Positions 27,701-35,519 of a stretch of 64,000 nt of DNA are shown here, piece by piece; position 1 is the stretch's first letter; each line of letters begins with the position of its first letter. Origin of the DNA: Bdellovibrionales bacterium. Its GTDB lineage: Bacteria; Bdellovibrionota; Bdellovibrionia; Bdellovibrionales; JAKFYE01. Below the pieces are notes generated by a model that was not told where the DNA came from, made no database searches, and saw nothing but the letters and a program-made list of their open reading frames with translations. The position numbers and the translations under genes were made by a program. Location: positions 34,045 to 98,044 of the forward strand of contig JAKFYE010000026.1 in NCBI GenBank assembly GCA_021731045.1, given 5' to 3'.

Positions 27701-28471
27701 ATGAAGAATTTTTTTGAAAAGCCAACTGAAAAACTCTTTAATCTAAAAGAGCTGGACAAAGAGACGCTGCTGTTTCGAGTGATGCCTCGTTTAATGATGG
27801 AAATCACCCGCAAATATTTTCGCATGCAAGTTGAAGGCACCGAAAATTTACCGCGACGCGGTCGCGCCATTATCATTCCTAATCACTCAGGATATTCGGG
27901 CTTTGATGCTGTTTTACTCGCGCACGAAATTCATAAAGCCACAAAAAGAATTGCACGCGTACTCGCGCATCATCTTTGGTTCGTAAGTCCCGCAACCGCG
28001 ATCCCCGCCCGTAAAATGGGTTTTGAAGAAGCGACGACGGCAAATGGTCTCAGTCTACTTAAAAAAAATCAGATGATTATTTTGTTTCCTGAAGGTGAAT
28101 ATGGAAACTTTAAACCCACAGCAAAAGCTTACCGCCTGCAAGAGTTCAAACGCGGCTTTGTGCGTATGGCACTCGCGACTCAAACGCCAATTATACCAAC
28201 AATTATTATTGGCGCCGAAGAGACACACATTAATTTACGACAATTAAAGTTTGCAAAATATTTAATCGGAAGCGTTTTACCATTACCGCTTAACATTATA
28301 CCGCTACCCGCAAAATGGAAAATTCGTTTTCTCGAGCCCATTTATTTACCGTACAAACCGAGCGCCGTAAACGATCCCGAGCTTGTTCACGAAATCGCAC
28401 AGGATATTCAAGAGCGCATGCAAAAAGCAATTTCCACGGAACTTAATAAACGTGGAACTATTTTTTTCTAG
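27701..28471 (+). CDS. PlsC-like lysophospholipid acyltransferase
   Basis: A 256-aa acyltransferase (LPLAT superfamily). Block I reads PNHSGYSGFDAVLL, a variant with six residues between His and Asp, and block III reads IILFPEGEYGNFKPT. These enzymes transfer acyl groups to glycerol phosphate or lysophospholipids. I choose ATG 27701 over GTG 27695 (MIM...). The stop codon TAG is the first part of structured element A, and the next gene (Flp pilin) is convergent. Confidence 0.83.
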   Translation: MKNFFEKPTEKLFNLKELDKETLLFRVMPRLMMEITRKYFRMQVEGTENLPRRGRAIIIPNHSGYSGFDAVLLAHEIHKATKRIARVLAHHLWFVSPATAIPARKMGFEEATTANGLSLLKKNQMIILFPEGEYGNFKPTAKAYRLQEFKRGFVRMALATQTPIIPTIIIGAEETHINLRQLKFAKYLIGSVLPLPLNIIPLPAKWKIRFLEPIYLPYKPSAVNDPELVHEIAQDIQERMQKAISTELNKRGTIFF

Positions 28472-28746
28472 AGCCGATCTTGCTCTGTTGAAATCGTTTC
28501 TACATTAAGAGCCTGTAGGGCTTTCAATATGTCTTCTGACTCTAATTGCTTTCGGCCGCAGGCGCGTCTTCGGATTGCGCTACAATGGCCGATAGCAATT
28601 GGGAAAACAACTTACCAAATTACTTGTATCGCAACCCGGATACGCCCCGCACGACGCAAACTAGAGTCAGAAGACATATTGAAAGCCCTACAGGCTCTTA
28701 AACCTATGTTTGCAAATCAACAGAGCAAGATCGGCTCGAGAAAAAA
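28468..28746. repeat. Structured palindromic element A, ~275 bp
   Basis: Nested stems: outer arms 28468-28491 and 28717-28740 (23 of 24 paired); a 15/17-base internal loop; middle arms 28507-28544 and 28662-28699 (38 bp, perfect). The 117-base interior holds a hairpin 28545-28599 with arms ATTGCTTTCGGCC/GGCCGATAGCAAT, and a second weaker stem near 28625-28660. It fills the whole gap between the plsC-like stop and the Flp pilin stop. A reversed copy lies at 44979-45250. There is no terminator-type U tail in either direction; T and A runs flank it in the opposite sense. Confidence 0.92.
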
Positions 28747-28932
28747 TTACTTCGGAGTGTCGAGTGCGATGGTCGTCAGGAGGCCTCTCCAAACTTTAAT
28801 TACTGAGCCCGGCTCATTGGTACGGCCGACGAGTCCACCAACGATTGAAAATGCAATCGTGATTAAAATAATCAGGAGTAAAACGTACTCCACCATAACT
28901 TGGCCTTTTTGATTGCGAATCGTCTTAGACAT
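28747..28932 (-). CDS. Flp/Fap-type pilin
   Basis: A 61-aa protein with a short basic leader and the class-III-like junction NQKGQVMVEYVLLLIILI: Gly before the cleavage point, Glu at +5 and a hydrophobic helix. This is the plan of type IVb Flp pilins assembled by Tad systems. The C-terminal part is short (VGRTNEPGSVIKVWRG). No tad or cpa genes are near. Its stop directly touches element A. It could also be a pseudopilin of another type IV machine. Confidence 0.75.
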   Translation of the reverse strand: MSKTIRNQKGQVMVEYVLLLIILITIAFSIVGGLVGRTNEPGSVIKVWRGLLTTIALDTPK

Positions 28933-29013
28933 AAAATCGTATCGGATAGAAACATTGGGTAAGTTAGATTCTGAGCTTAGACCTTGGCTTTTGGCCAGTC
29001 CATCAGAAGCAAA

Positions 29014-29676
29014 TTAAACACGCAAAGGTTCTGTGGCTATTCGGATGACAGTGTCAGTAAAAGCTTGAGCCGCATGCTCGCAATCGCGAAGGCTACCTGA
29101 GAGAAGGGCGCCGCCAAAGTTGGTTTCGGTTGGAGGACCATAAAATTTTGCGAGATCTACACTTGCGGCTTTCATGGCGGCATCAATGCCCACCATAGCT
29201 TCCATCGGGCACGCGATCAAATAGGCCAGCGCACTGCCGACTGGGACATCTGCCACTTTTGAAAGGTAATTCCCTACACTCGCAACGACATGCGGAAAGA
29301 AATTTACTTTTTGTTCCGGCATCACCGTATAAAACCATGCGTCTTTCTCGAGCGAAGTTTCAATCGCGCTTAAACCATCCGCAACCTCAGATGGGTCACG
29401 ACCCGAAATAATTCCGATCGCTTCGCCTGAAAATGGGCCGCTCGCATGTGAGCTACCTGCATAAAAAGATTTTGCGTACACCACATCGATCGGAGATTGT
29501 TTTGTCGCCTCGTCGAGCGCAACAAATAAAGCATCATCCATATCGCAAGTCACTAAACCTAAACTCACATGATGGGCGTGACGAATTCCGTATTGCTTGG
29601 CCAGTGCGGGGGTAATTTGGTGAATCACTTGGCGACTTAAAATTTTAGGTTTTAATGGCGTTATGTCCATTCGCAA
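29014..29676 (-). CDS. eutL: Microcompartment shell protein EutL
   Basis: A 220-aa tandem-BMC-domain protein. It follows EutL along its length: LGLVTCDMDDALFVALDEATKQ, VVYAKSFYAGSSHASGPFSGEAIGIISG, MAMVGIDAAMK-like text (MEAMVGIDAAMKAASVDLA) and GPPTETNFGGALLSGS. EutL forms trimers with a gated central pore in ethanolamine microcompartment shells. It follows eutC by 9 bases, so it belongs to the eutBC operon. No other shell gene (eutM, eutN, eutK, eutS) is visible in the window, which is odd. Confidence 0.93.
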   Translation of the reverse strand: MRMDITPLKPKILSRQVIHQITPALAKQYGIRHAHHVSLGLVTCDMDDALFVALDEATKQSPIDVVYAKSFYAGSSHASGPFSGEAIGIISGRDPSEVADGLSAIETSLEKDAWFYTVMPEQKVNFFPHVVASVGNYLSKVADVPVGSALAYLIACPMEAMVGIDAAMKAASVDLAKFYGPPTETNFGGALLSGSLRDCEHAAQAFTDTVIRIATEPLRV

Positions 29677-29685
29677 CTCCTCAAA

Positions 29686-30579
29686 TTACAATTTAAGTTC
29701 GATGCCACTACAATCTTGCTCAAACATTTTTTTTACCATCGAAACGGTGAGCTTTGCCGCTTCAGTAGGTTTTATTCCCGTATTATGAATATTCGAGATC
29801 ATACTTTTTTTTGCATTCACTGCGCCCACCTTCGGACCATAGATCATGTAATTTGAAAGCGAATCACCCGAACCCAAACCCGGCCGTTCACCTAATAAGA
29901 TAAGACTGACCTTCGCGCCCACCGTCTCACCAATAATATCTTGAATTGCAATGCGAGAATACTTGACGCAAAAAATAGTTCCTACGGTCATGCCCTCAGC
30001 CCGAAATAAATTGAGAAGCTCATCGACCATCGGCTTTGCGTATTTCTCGGTCGCCCACGCGCTTAATCCATCGGCTACGGTAATTTGAACTTGTGGCGAT
30101 TTGATTCCTTTTTCTTGAACGGTTTGTAAACTTGCTGGCGCCAGTTGTCGGCCCAAATCAGGTCGCAATAAAAATTCCTCTTTATCTTTGGCCAACGTTT
30201 GCAACGGAATCCATCCAAAATTTTCGGCAAACCCCGGTTTGATTTCGGCATACACCGCATCTTTGGCGATCGCATGATCTCCGCGAAGTTTTAACATCAC
30301 ACTCGTTAAATATCGTGTGCCAGCACGCCACACACCAAATCGTGCCGGCGTGGTGGCTAACATTTTTGATAACTCCAAAGGCTTTTGCGGAGAGGGAATC
30401 AGACTTGTCGATTCGCCTTTTACATCTTGCGCTTGCACGAGCCGTTTCACTATCGTGCTGACAATCGATTCGCTGTCCGTTTTTTCAGACACCGGTCGGC
30501 CTAACCAGCGACTGATGTTATCTTGCGCTTGCTTGCGACTGCGTTCTCTTAATTGTTGAAGTTCTGTATTTTGGTTCAT
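29686..30579 (-). CDS. eutC: Ethanolamine ammonia-lyase small subunit
   Basis: A 297-aa small subunit, close to the usual 295. It pairs with EutB to convert ethanolamine to acetaldehyde and ammonia with adenosylcobalamin. Family text includes ARFGVWRAGTRYLT, LRGDHAIAKDAVYAEI, LLRPDLGRQL, VQITVADGLSAWA and ILLGERPGLGSGDSLSNYMIYGPK. The start MNQNTELQQL at 30579 overlaps the eutB stop (ATGA); a longer frame to 30651 exists but would run far into eutB. Confidence 0.96.
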   Translation of the reverse strand: MNQNTELQQLRERSRKQAQDNISRWLGRPVSEKTDSESIVSTIVKRLVQAQDVKGESTSLIPSPQKPLELSKMLATTPARFGVWRAGTRYLTSVMLKLRGDHAIAKDAVYAEIKPGFAENFGWIPLQTLAKDKEEFLLRPDLGRQLAPASLQTVQEKGIKSPQVQITVADGLSAWATEKYAKPMVDELLNLFRAEGMTVGTIFCVKYSRIAIQDIIGETVGAKVSLILLGERPGLGSGDSLSNYMIYGPKVGAVNAKKSMISNIHNTGIKPTEAAKLTVSMVKKMFEQDCSGIELKL

Positions 30580-31937
30580 GAGAAAATTGTGGGATCTCCT
30601 GCTTTTGCGGTTAATCGACCATTGTGCCAAAGACCCATGCGCTCCATCCACTTTTCAAATTCGGGAGTTGGTTTGTAATTAAAAACAGTTCTCAGCGAAG
30701 CGTTGTCATGAAAACTTGTCGACTGATAATTCAACATCACATCGTCACCCATTGGTAAACTCATCAAATAATTCACCCCAGCGGCTGCCAGCAAAATCGC
30801 TAAATCCTCTTGATCATTTTGATCGGCGACGGCGTGATTGGTATAGCAGTCATCGCAGCCCATGCTAATTCCTGAAAGTTTTCCCATAAAATGATCTTCG
30901 AGACCTGCACGAATAATTTGTTTAGCATCATATAAATATTCAGGGCCGATAAAACCCACGACGGAATTCACCAAAAATGGTTTGTATCTGCGGGCGAGCG
31001 CATACGCGCGGGCCTCCATCGTCAATTGATCGGCACCGTGATGACCGTTGGCACTGAGCGCGGTCCCCTCACCGGTTTCAAAATACATCACGTTGGGGCC
31101 TTTGGCCGAACCTTTTTTGAGAGTCATGTCGTAAGCTTCATCTAAAAGTTTAATGGTCACACCAAATTCGGCATTTGTGATTTCACTGCCCGCAATACTT
31201 TGAAACATTAAATCTAGAGGCGCGCCTTTTTCTAGTGCACGCATTTGCGTGACCAAATGGGCGAGCACGCAGTTTTGCGTAGGAATACGATATTTATTCA
31301 TCAACTCTTTTGTGGCCGAAAGAATTTCGTAGCAACTTTCGACTCGATCTGTTGACGGATTAATTCCTAAAACCGCATCGCCCGTTCCGTAAGAAAACCC
31401 TTCTTTCGCCCCGCTAATAATGCCTTCGACATTATCGGTGGGATGATTCGTTTGGAGTCGCGAAGAAATTCGCCCTTCAAGCCCTACGGTGGAATTGCAA
31501 TGTACCACCACGCGAATTTTTTTAGCCGCCACGATCAAATCCATATTCGACATGCATTTCGCGACGGCCGAAATCGCTTCGGGAGTGAGGCCCGGTGAAA
31601 TTTTTAAGACGTCGTCTCCTGAAGTCGTATCTTGCAAAAGCCATTCTCGTAGCTGAGAAACCGTCCAATTTTTTGTTTTTGCAAATGCGTCTTTATCGAG
31701 GGAATCAATCGCGAGTCGCGTGATCTCGTCGATTTCGTATGGCACAACCGGATTTTCAAATAATTCATGCAGGGTGACTTCAGAAAGTAAAATTTTAGCG
31801 ACGACGCGCTGGCGTGTATTTTCGGCTGCTATGCCGGCCATTTGATCTCCCGACTTCAGCTCATTGGCTTTTGCGAGAAGATCTTTTAGACTTTTAAAGT
31901 TGTAAGAGGCGCCCCACATTTGCGTCGACAATCGCAT
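30576..31937 (-). CDS. eutB: Ethanolamine ammonia-lyase large subunit
   Basis: The catalytic B12-binding TIM-barrel subunit. Starting at ATG 31937 gives MRLSTQMWGASYNFKS and exactly 453 residues, the length and alignment of Escherichia coli EutB; a frame 27 codons longer reaches into the tandem repeat and is rejected. Signatures: LAKANELKSGDQMAGIAA, FSYGTGDAVLGINPSTD, PTQNCVLAHLVTQ, FETGEGTALSANG, GFIGPEYLYDAKQIIRAGLEDHFMGK and MGCDDCYTNHA. It leads eutB-eutC-eutL. No eutR, ammonia-lyase reactivase (eutA) or eutE/eutD is present nearby. Confidence 0.96.
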   Translation of the reverse strand: MRLSTQMWGASYNFKSLKDLLAKANELKSGDQMAGIAAENTRQRVVAKILLSEVTLHELFENPVVPYEIDEITRLAIDSLDKDAFAKTKNWTVSQLREWLLQDTTSGDDVLKISPGLTPEAISAVAKCMSNMDLIVAAKKIRVVVHCNSTVGLEGRISSRLQTNHPTDNVEGIISGAKEGFSYGTGDAVLGINPSTDRVESCYEILSATKELMNKYRIPTQNCVLAHLVTQMRALEKGAPLDLMFQSIAGSEITNAEFGVTIKLLDEAYDMTLKKGSAKGPNVMYFETGEGTALSANGHHGADQLTMEARAYALARRYKPFLVNSVVGFIGPEYLYDAKQIIRAGLEDHFMGKLSGISMGCDDCYTNHAVADQNDQEDLAILLAAAGVNYLMSLPMGDDVMLNYQSTSFHDNASLRTVFNYKPTPEFEKWMERMGLWHNGRLTAKAGDPTIFS

Positions 31938-31993
31938 CCCGAAAGTCTCTCTAAGTCCGCTCTCAAGTGTCAAGACAATGCATCGCACCAGCT

Positions 31994-32251
31994 CGTCATC
32001 CTGAGCGAGCATCGTCATCCTGAGCGAGCATCGTCATCCTGAGCGAGCATCGTCATCCTGAGCGAGCATCGTCATCCTGAGCGAGCATCGTCATCCTGAG
32101 CGAGCATCGTCATCCTGAGCGAGCATCGTCATTCTGAGCGAGCATCGTCATCCTGAGCGCAGCATCGTCATCCTGAGCGAGCATCGTCATCCTGAGCGAG
32201 CATCGTCATCCTGAGCGAGCATCGTCATCCTGAGCGCAGCGAAGGATCTCG
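31994..32251. repeat. 13-copy, 19-bp tandem repeat
   Basis: Units of CGTCATCCTGAGCGAGCAT begin at 31994, 32013, 32032, 32051, 32070, 32089, 32108, 32127, 32146, 32166, 32185, 32204 and 32223. All are 19 bp apart except one 20-bp step (unit 9 carries an extra C), and unit 8 has one C-to-T change. The last unit runs on into CGCAGCGAAGGATCT, which pairs with GATCC-type bases to make a small hairpin. It looks like a dispersed hairpin repeat whose first half was amplified. It lies just upstream of eutB. Confidence 0.95.
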
Positions 32252-32535
32252 TCGTCTTCTGGAAGAGCCAGTTTGTAAATGGAGCGAGTGCGGTTAGCCT
32301 TCCACTTATCCCCTTCAATGTTTCAAAACAGGACTGCTGAATTGAATCCAAGATGGGAGAGCTAAATAACTACAAAAGCTTATAAAGTTTCATCGCAATT
32401 TCGACCAATCCCAACAAATTCTTTAGAATCAAAGACCACAGACCAATCTCCTCTAAAGTTTGCCGCAATCGGAACCGATATTTCTTATGTCTGTCGGACA
32501 TAAAACCTCCTTTTCAGGAGGGGACTAAAGCTTCG

Positions 32536-32558
32536 GGCCGCGTAACCGCGGCCTTTTT
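32536..32558 (+). terminator. Rho-independent terminator without a visible gene
   Basis: A 7-bp GC stem (GGCCGCG / CGCGGCC) with a 4-base loop, followed by TTTTT. It is oriented for the plus strand, yet no plus-strand gene precedes it for several kilobases. Confidence 0.8.
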
Positions 32559-32995
32559 CTTTTCAAATTAGAGACCGGGATTAGAAGCAATCAAAGTCGT
32601 CGAAAGATTAAAACTTCCGAGACTCGAGTGAGAGTCTCATTGAAATACGATCGTAGAAGTCACAGGCATGTGGAAAGGGTAATCGCATAGTGCGAAAACC
32701 TTCTTTGCCTGAATCTTTCCGAGCGCAAGAGCGACCATTTTCATTTAAATTCGATACAAGGATTGAGCCCGCCATTGTCACTTCTTAACGGCCGGATCTA
32801 ACTAACTCTCAGTCTGCGCTGGACTAATTTTCGTACCGTTGAGTTTAAGGGCAAAAAAGCTATTCCTTGAAATTCAACTCACGAAGTGAGAGGTTGATCT
32901 CAATGAAATCAGCCACATAATTGGTGTTCGTGCCGTATTCGGGTTGGTCCACGATGGTTAGGCCGATACAAAATTTGAAAGGAATGAACATTTCT

Positions 32996-33496
32996 ATGAA
33001 AAAACATTTATTTTTAATTGTTAGCGCCCTTGTTGTAAGCGGCGTAGCCCAAGCGGGCCAAGCTCCTCAATTTGGTGACATCGTCAGAAACTCCGATGGA
33101 AGTATCCTTTATATGAGCCAATTCGATGCCGTCGACTATTGCGCCAACCAGGGCATGCACCTGCCAAGTGCAAGGGAATTGGCTCAGTTGTCACAAAGCC
33201 TTGGAGCTCGAGGGATTAAAGAAGACTACGAATTTCCTGGGCCTGCCGCCTATTATAACCCTGGGTATATTCCTGTTAACGGAAAAAATTCAGATGGCAA
33301 AATCGACAGTTTTTATTTCGACTTCCATGGTTATAACCGCCCTGCAGGCGACCTTGGTAATAATTGGTTTTGGTCGTCGTCGGTCAACCGTTATTATATA
33401 GGCGACGCTTTCATTCTCGATGGTCGCGACGGTGACGTCTTTCGCTTCCCACAAAGTGTCAGCCACGTTGCGGTTCGCTGCGTAGCCGGCCAATAG
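32996..33496 (+). CDS. Exported DUF1566/Lcl-like domain protein
   Basis: A 166-aa protein with signal peptide (MKKHLFLIVSALVVSGVAQA). The mature part fits the small DUF1566-type fold often found in secreted or surface proteins: AVDYCANQGMHLPSARELAQL near the start, WFWSSSVN in the middle and VAVRCVAGQ at the end. The two cysteines could pair. I choose ATG 32996, which gives a normal signal peptide, over upstream starts at 32921 and 32984. The role is unknown; no operon partner is present. Confidence 0.75.
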   Translation: MKKHLFLIVSALVVSGVAQAGQAPQFGDIVRNSDGSILYMSQFDAVDYCANQGMHLPSARELAQLSQSLGARGIKEDYEFPGPAAYYNPGYIPVNGKNSDGKIDSFYFDFHGYNRPAGDLGNNWFWSSSVNRYYIGDAFILDGRDGDVFRFPQSVSHVAVRCVAGQ

Positions 33497-33759
33497 TCAG
33501 CTTAACAGCACGCTAGCCCTTTTTTGTTTTGAATGTATGGTTGTGGGCTAAAACGAATCTCTGAGACCGTGACCAAAACCACTGGATATACGTGCACGAG
33601 TCTGGCCGTGAAAGCGCTGACGTTATTGTCAGGGGCAATCCGTCAATTTCTTTACCGTCATGCCTTTGCCATTTCCATATGCCTGTGACTAATGCCTATA
33701 GGACTTTTGCCAATCACTTTTTTTGCATTCTTTCCTAGAAATCCTAACTCAAGCGGCTC

Positions 33760-34170
33760 TCAAGCTTCCGCAAAGAGAGGGCGTGATGTCGGAGCTGCGC
33801 TATCAAATATCTCTTCCACGCGTGAGATGATGTGCTGGAGAGACGACGACGTCCAAACGGGTCCGCAAATTGCGACCACCGGAGATTCTCCGACGAGAGT
33901 GTCAGCAAATGTCGCGGTTGTATTAAAGTGTTCCGCAAACGTTTGTTCATCTGGATACATTAAAACAAAAAGTGCGCGGTCTTGAGTGCTGCCAGAGCGA
34001 GGAGGGCGAATTTTTTCACCCAACACTTCGTGCAATTCAAAATACATTCTTAAAGCCTCGGCCTCTTGGCTTTGGGCAAAATACAAACGAAACGGCCCAT
34101 CAAAAATCGCCATATTAAAAATCGGCAGGAAGTACTTCGACTGAATCAGTAGGCTTGTTGCTGTTCCCAT
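33760..34170 (-). CDS. Conserved-looking protein of unknown function
   Basis: A 136-aa protein, probably cytosolic, with start at ATG 34170 behind CAGGAGA; an upstream start at 34233 would add 21 residues without a ribosome site. It contains FRLYFAQSQEAEALRMYFELHEVLG and LFVLMYPDEQTFAEHFN, an alpha-beta mix, and no motif I can name. It lies 99 bases upstream of hutI's stop in the same direction and so is downstream of the hut operon; it might be read from it. Confidence 0.6.
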   Translation of the reverse strand: MGTATSLLIQSKYFLPIFNMAIFDGPFRLYFAQSQEAEALRMYFELHEVLGEKIRPPRSGSTQDRALFVLMYPDEQTFAEHFNTTATFADTLVGESPVVAICGPVWTSSSLQHIISRVEEIFDSAAPTSRPLFAEA

Positions 34171-34270
34171 GTTGTGGTCTCCTGATGAATTCTGCACACT
34201 CAAAGCAAACCACGGATATTTTTTAGAAATCAAACAAATAATTTAAGATTTTTTAAGATTGTTGAATCTT

Positions 34271-35506
34271 TTATAATTTATTTTCCACAACGGATTTTCC
34301 GCGAGACCACACGGACTGGACAGGCGTATGACCGACTTGATAGAAAAGCTCCTGCCAGTTTGAATCTAACACAATAAAATCAGCCACTTTGCCAACCTCA
34401 AGACTTCCAAGTTCGTTTTGAAGCCCCAAAGCGTACGCTGCTCCTAAAGTGTAGGCGACCAAAACTTCCGCCAAACTCATTTTCATCTGTAAACGAGCCA
34501 AAACTCCCACAAAAGAAATATCCTGAGTCGGAGACGTCCCTGGATTAAAATCGGTGGCTAAGGCCACGCGTGCCCCCGCCTCAATCAATTTTCGGGCTGG
34601 CGGGTAATTCATTTTTAAATAAAGATCGGACGTAGGCAAAAGCACCGCGGTGGTTTCTGACTTTGCGAGCGCCTCAATGTCATCATCATTAATCTGAATG
34701 ACGTGATCGGCAGAAATAGCGCCAAGTTCCACCGCAAGCTGCGTCGCCCCTGTTCGATGCATTTGATCCGCATGCACCACAAGATCCCACCCAAATGATT
34801 TTATAATTTGAGCGTAACGGCGCGCGCCTTCTATAGAAAAATAGCCCTTATCCACAAAAATATCTGCGCGCTTAGTGAGTTTTGAATTTGCGAGCTTTGG
34901 AAGATGCTCTAAAAGAATCTCGTTCAGATAAAAATCAACGTTGCTATGCTTTTCTGGAACCGCATGCGGGCCTAAATACGTCGAAACCACCCGAAACGAT
35001 TTATTAAGTCGAGACGCCATTTTTAAGAGCCGAGTTTCAGATTTTAAATCAAGACCGTAACCACTTTTGATTTCTACAGTGGTCACTCCTTGTCTTTGAA
35101 ACTCCAAAAGTCTTTTTTTACCAAGCGTCTCTAAGGCTTTGTCAGAAATGTCGCGCGTTTGATTGACGGTAGAACGAATGCCTCCACCTTTTTCTGCAAT
35201 TTGTTGATAACTCGCGCCTTGGTTACGAAGCTCAAATTCTTCGGCTCGAGTTCCACCAAAAAGCGTGTGCGTGTGACATTCTACAAATGCCGGTAAAACC
35301 GTTTTCTTTTTTAACGATACGGATTTTGATTTTTTATAGTGAGGCGGAAGTTTTTTAGATTCTCCCACCCAAACGATTTTCTCTTTTTCGATGACCATCG
35401 CCGCATTTTTTATCACGGAAAGGTCTTCAAGTTTTATGTTACGGGCTTTTTTATGTGAGGCTTTCGATAAAGTGAATAGCTCGGCAATATCTTTTAAGAC
35501 GATCAC
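34271..35506 (-). CDS. hutI: Imidazolonepropionase
   Basis: A 411-aa amidohydrolase that opens imidazolonepropionate to formiminoglutamate, third step of histidine breakdown. Visible: the metal motif AFVECHTHTLFGG, VEIKSGYGLDLKSE, VVHADQMHRTGATQLAVELGAISADH, and ALATDFNPGTSPTQD. The start is GTG with a GAGGT ribosome site. It is last in def-fmt-rpe-hutH-hutU-hutI, 13 bases after hutU. No formiminoglutamase gene follows, so the fourth step is encoded elsewhere. Confidence 0.97.
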   Translation of the reverse strand: MIVLKDIAELFTLSKASHKKARNIKLEDLSVIKNAAMVIEKEKIVWVGESKKLPPHYKKSKSVSLKKKTVLPAFVECHTHTLFGGTRAEEFELRNQGASYQQIAEKGGGIRSTVNQTRDISDKALETLGKKRLLEFQRQGVTTVEIKSGYGLDLKSETRLLKMASRLNKSFRVVSTYLGPHAVPEKHSNVDFYLNEILLEHLPKLANSKLTKRADIFVDKGYFSIEGARRYAQIIKSFGWDLVVHADQMHRTGATQLAVELGAISADHVIQINDDDIEALAKSETTAVLLPTSDLYLKMNYPPARKLIEAGARVALATDFNPGTSPTQDISFVGVLARLQMKMSLAEVLVAYTLGAAYALGLQNELGSLEVGKVADFIVLDSNWQELFYQVGHTPVQSVWSRGKSVVENKL

Positions 35507-35519
35507 GCATTACCTCAAA

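Larger units (their letters stand above)
31938..32995. other. Gene-free kilobase with tandem repeat, hairpins and terminator
   Basis: Between the eutB start and the DUF1566-like gene I see no coding frame I trust. It holds the 13-unit tandem repeat (31994-32251), a CCTCC/GGAGG hairpin at 32506-32521, a clear terminator at 32536-32558 on the plus strand, and AT-rich DNA up to the start at 32996. A terminator with no gene before it suggests a small RNA or a lost gene between about 32280 and 32535. Confidence 0.6.

Noticed and set aside
28468..28746. Reading element A as a simple Rho-independent terminator
   Set aside because: No U tail follows the stem on either strand (A run on the plus side, T run before the 5' arm) and the fold is far larger than a terminator.
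28529..28912. 127-codon frame over element A, and 120-codon minus frame over element B at 44843-45205
   Set aside because: Both frames exist only because the two copies share sequence; their similar peptides (CFRPQARLRIALQWP) come from the repeat core, with no start signal, and they cross palindromic stems.
31938..32018. 27-codon extension of eutB into the tandem repeat
   Set aside because: ATG 31937 gives the exact length and N-terminal alignment of known EutB; the extension is repeat-derived.
31994..32251. CRISPR array
   Set aside because: Units follow each other with no unique spacers and are only 19 bp; no cas genes are near.
33692..33985. 97-codon plus frame opposite the unknown gene at 33760-34170
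   Set aside because: The minus frame has a good ribosome site and more protein-like composition; the plus frame has neither.
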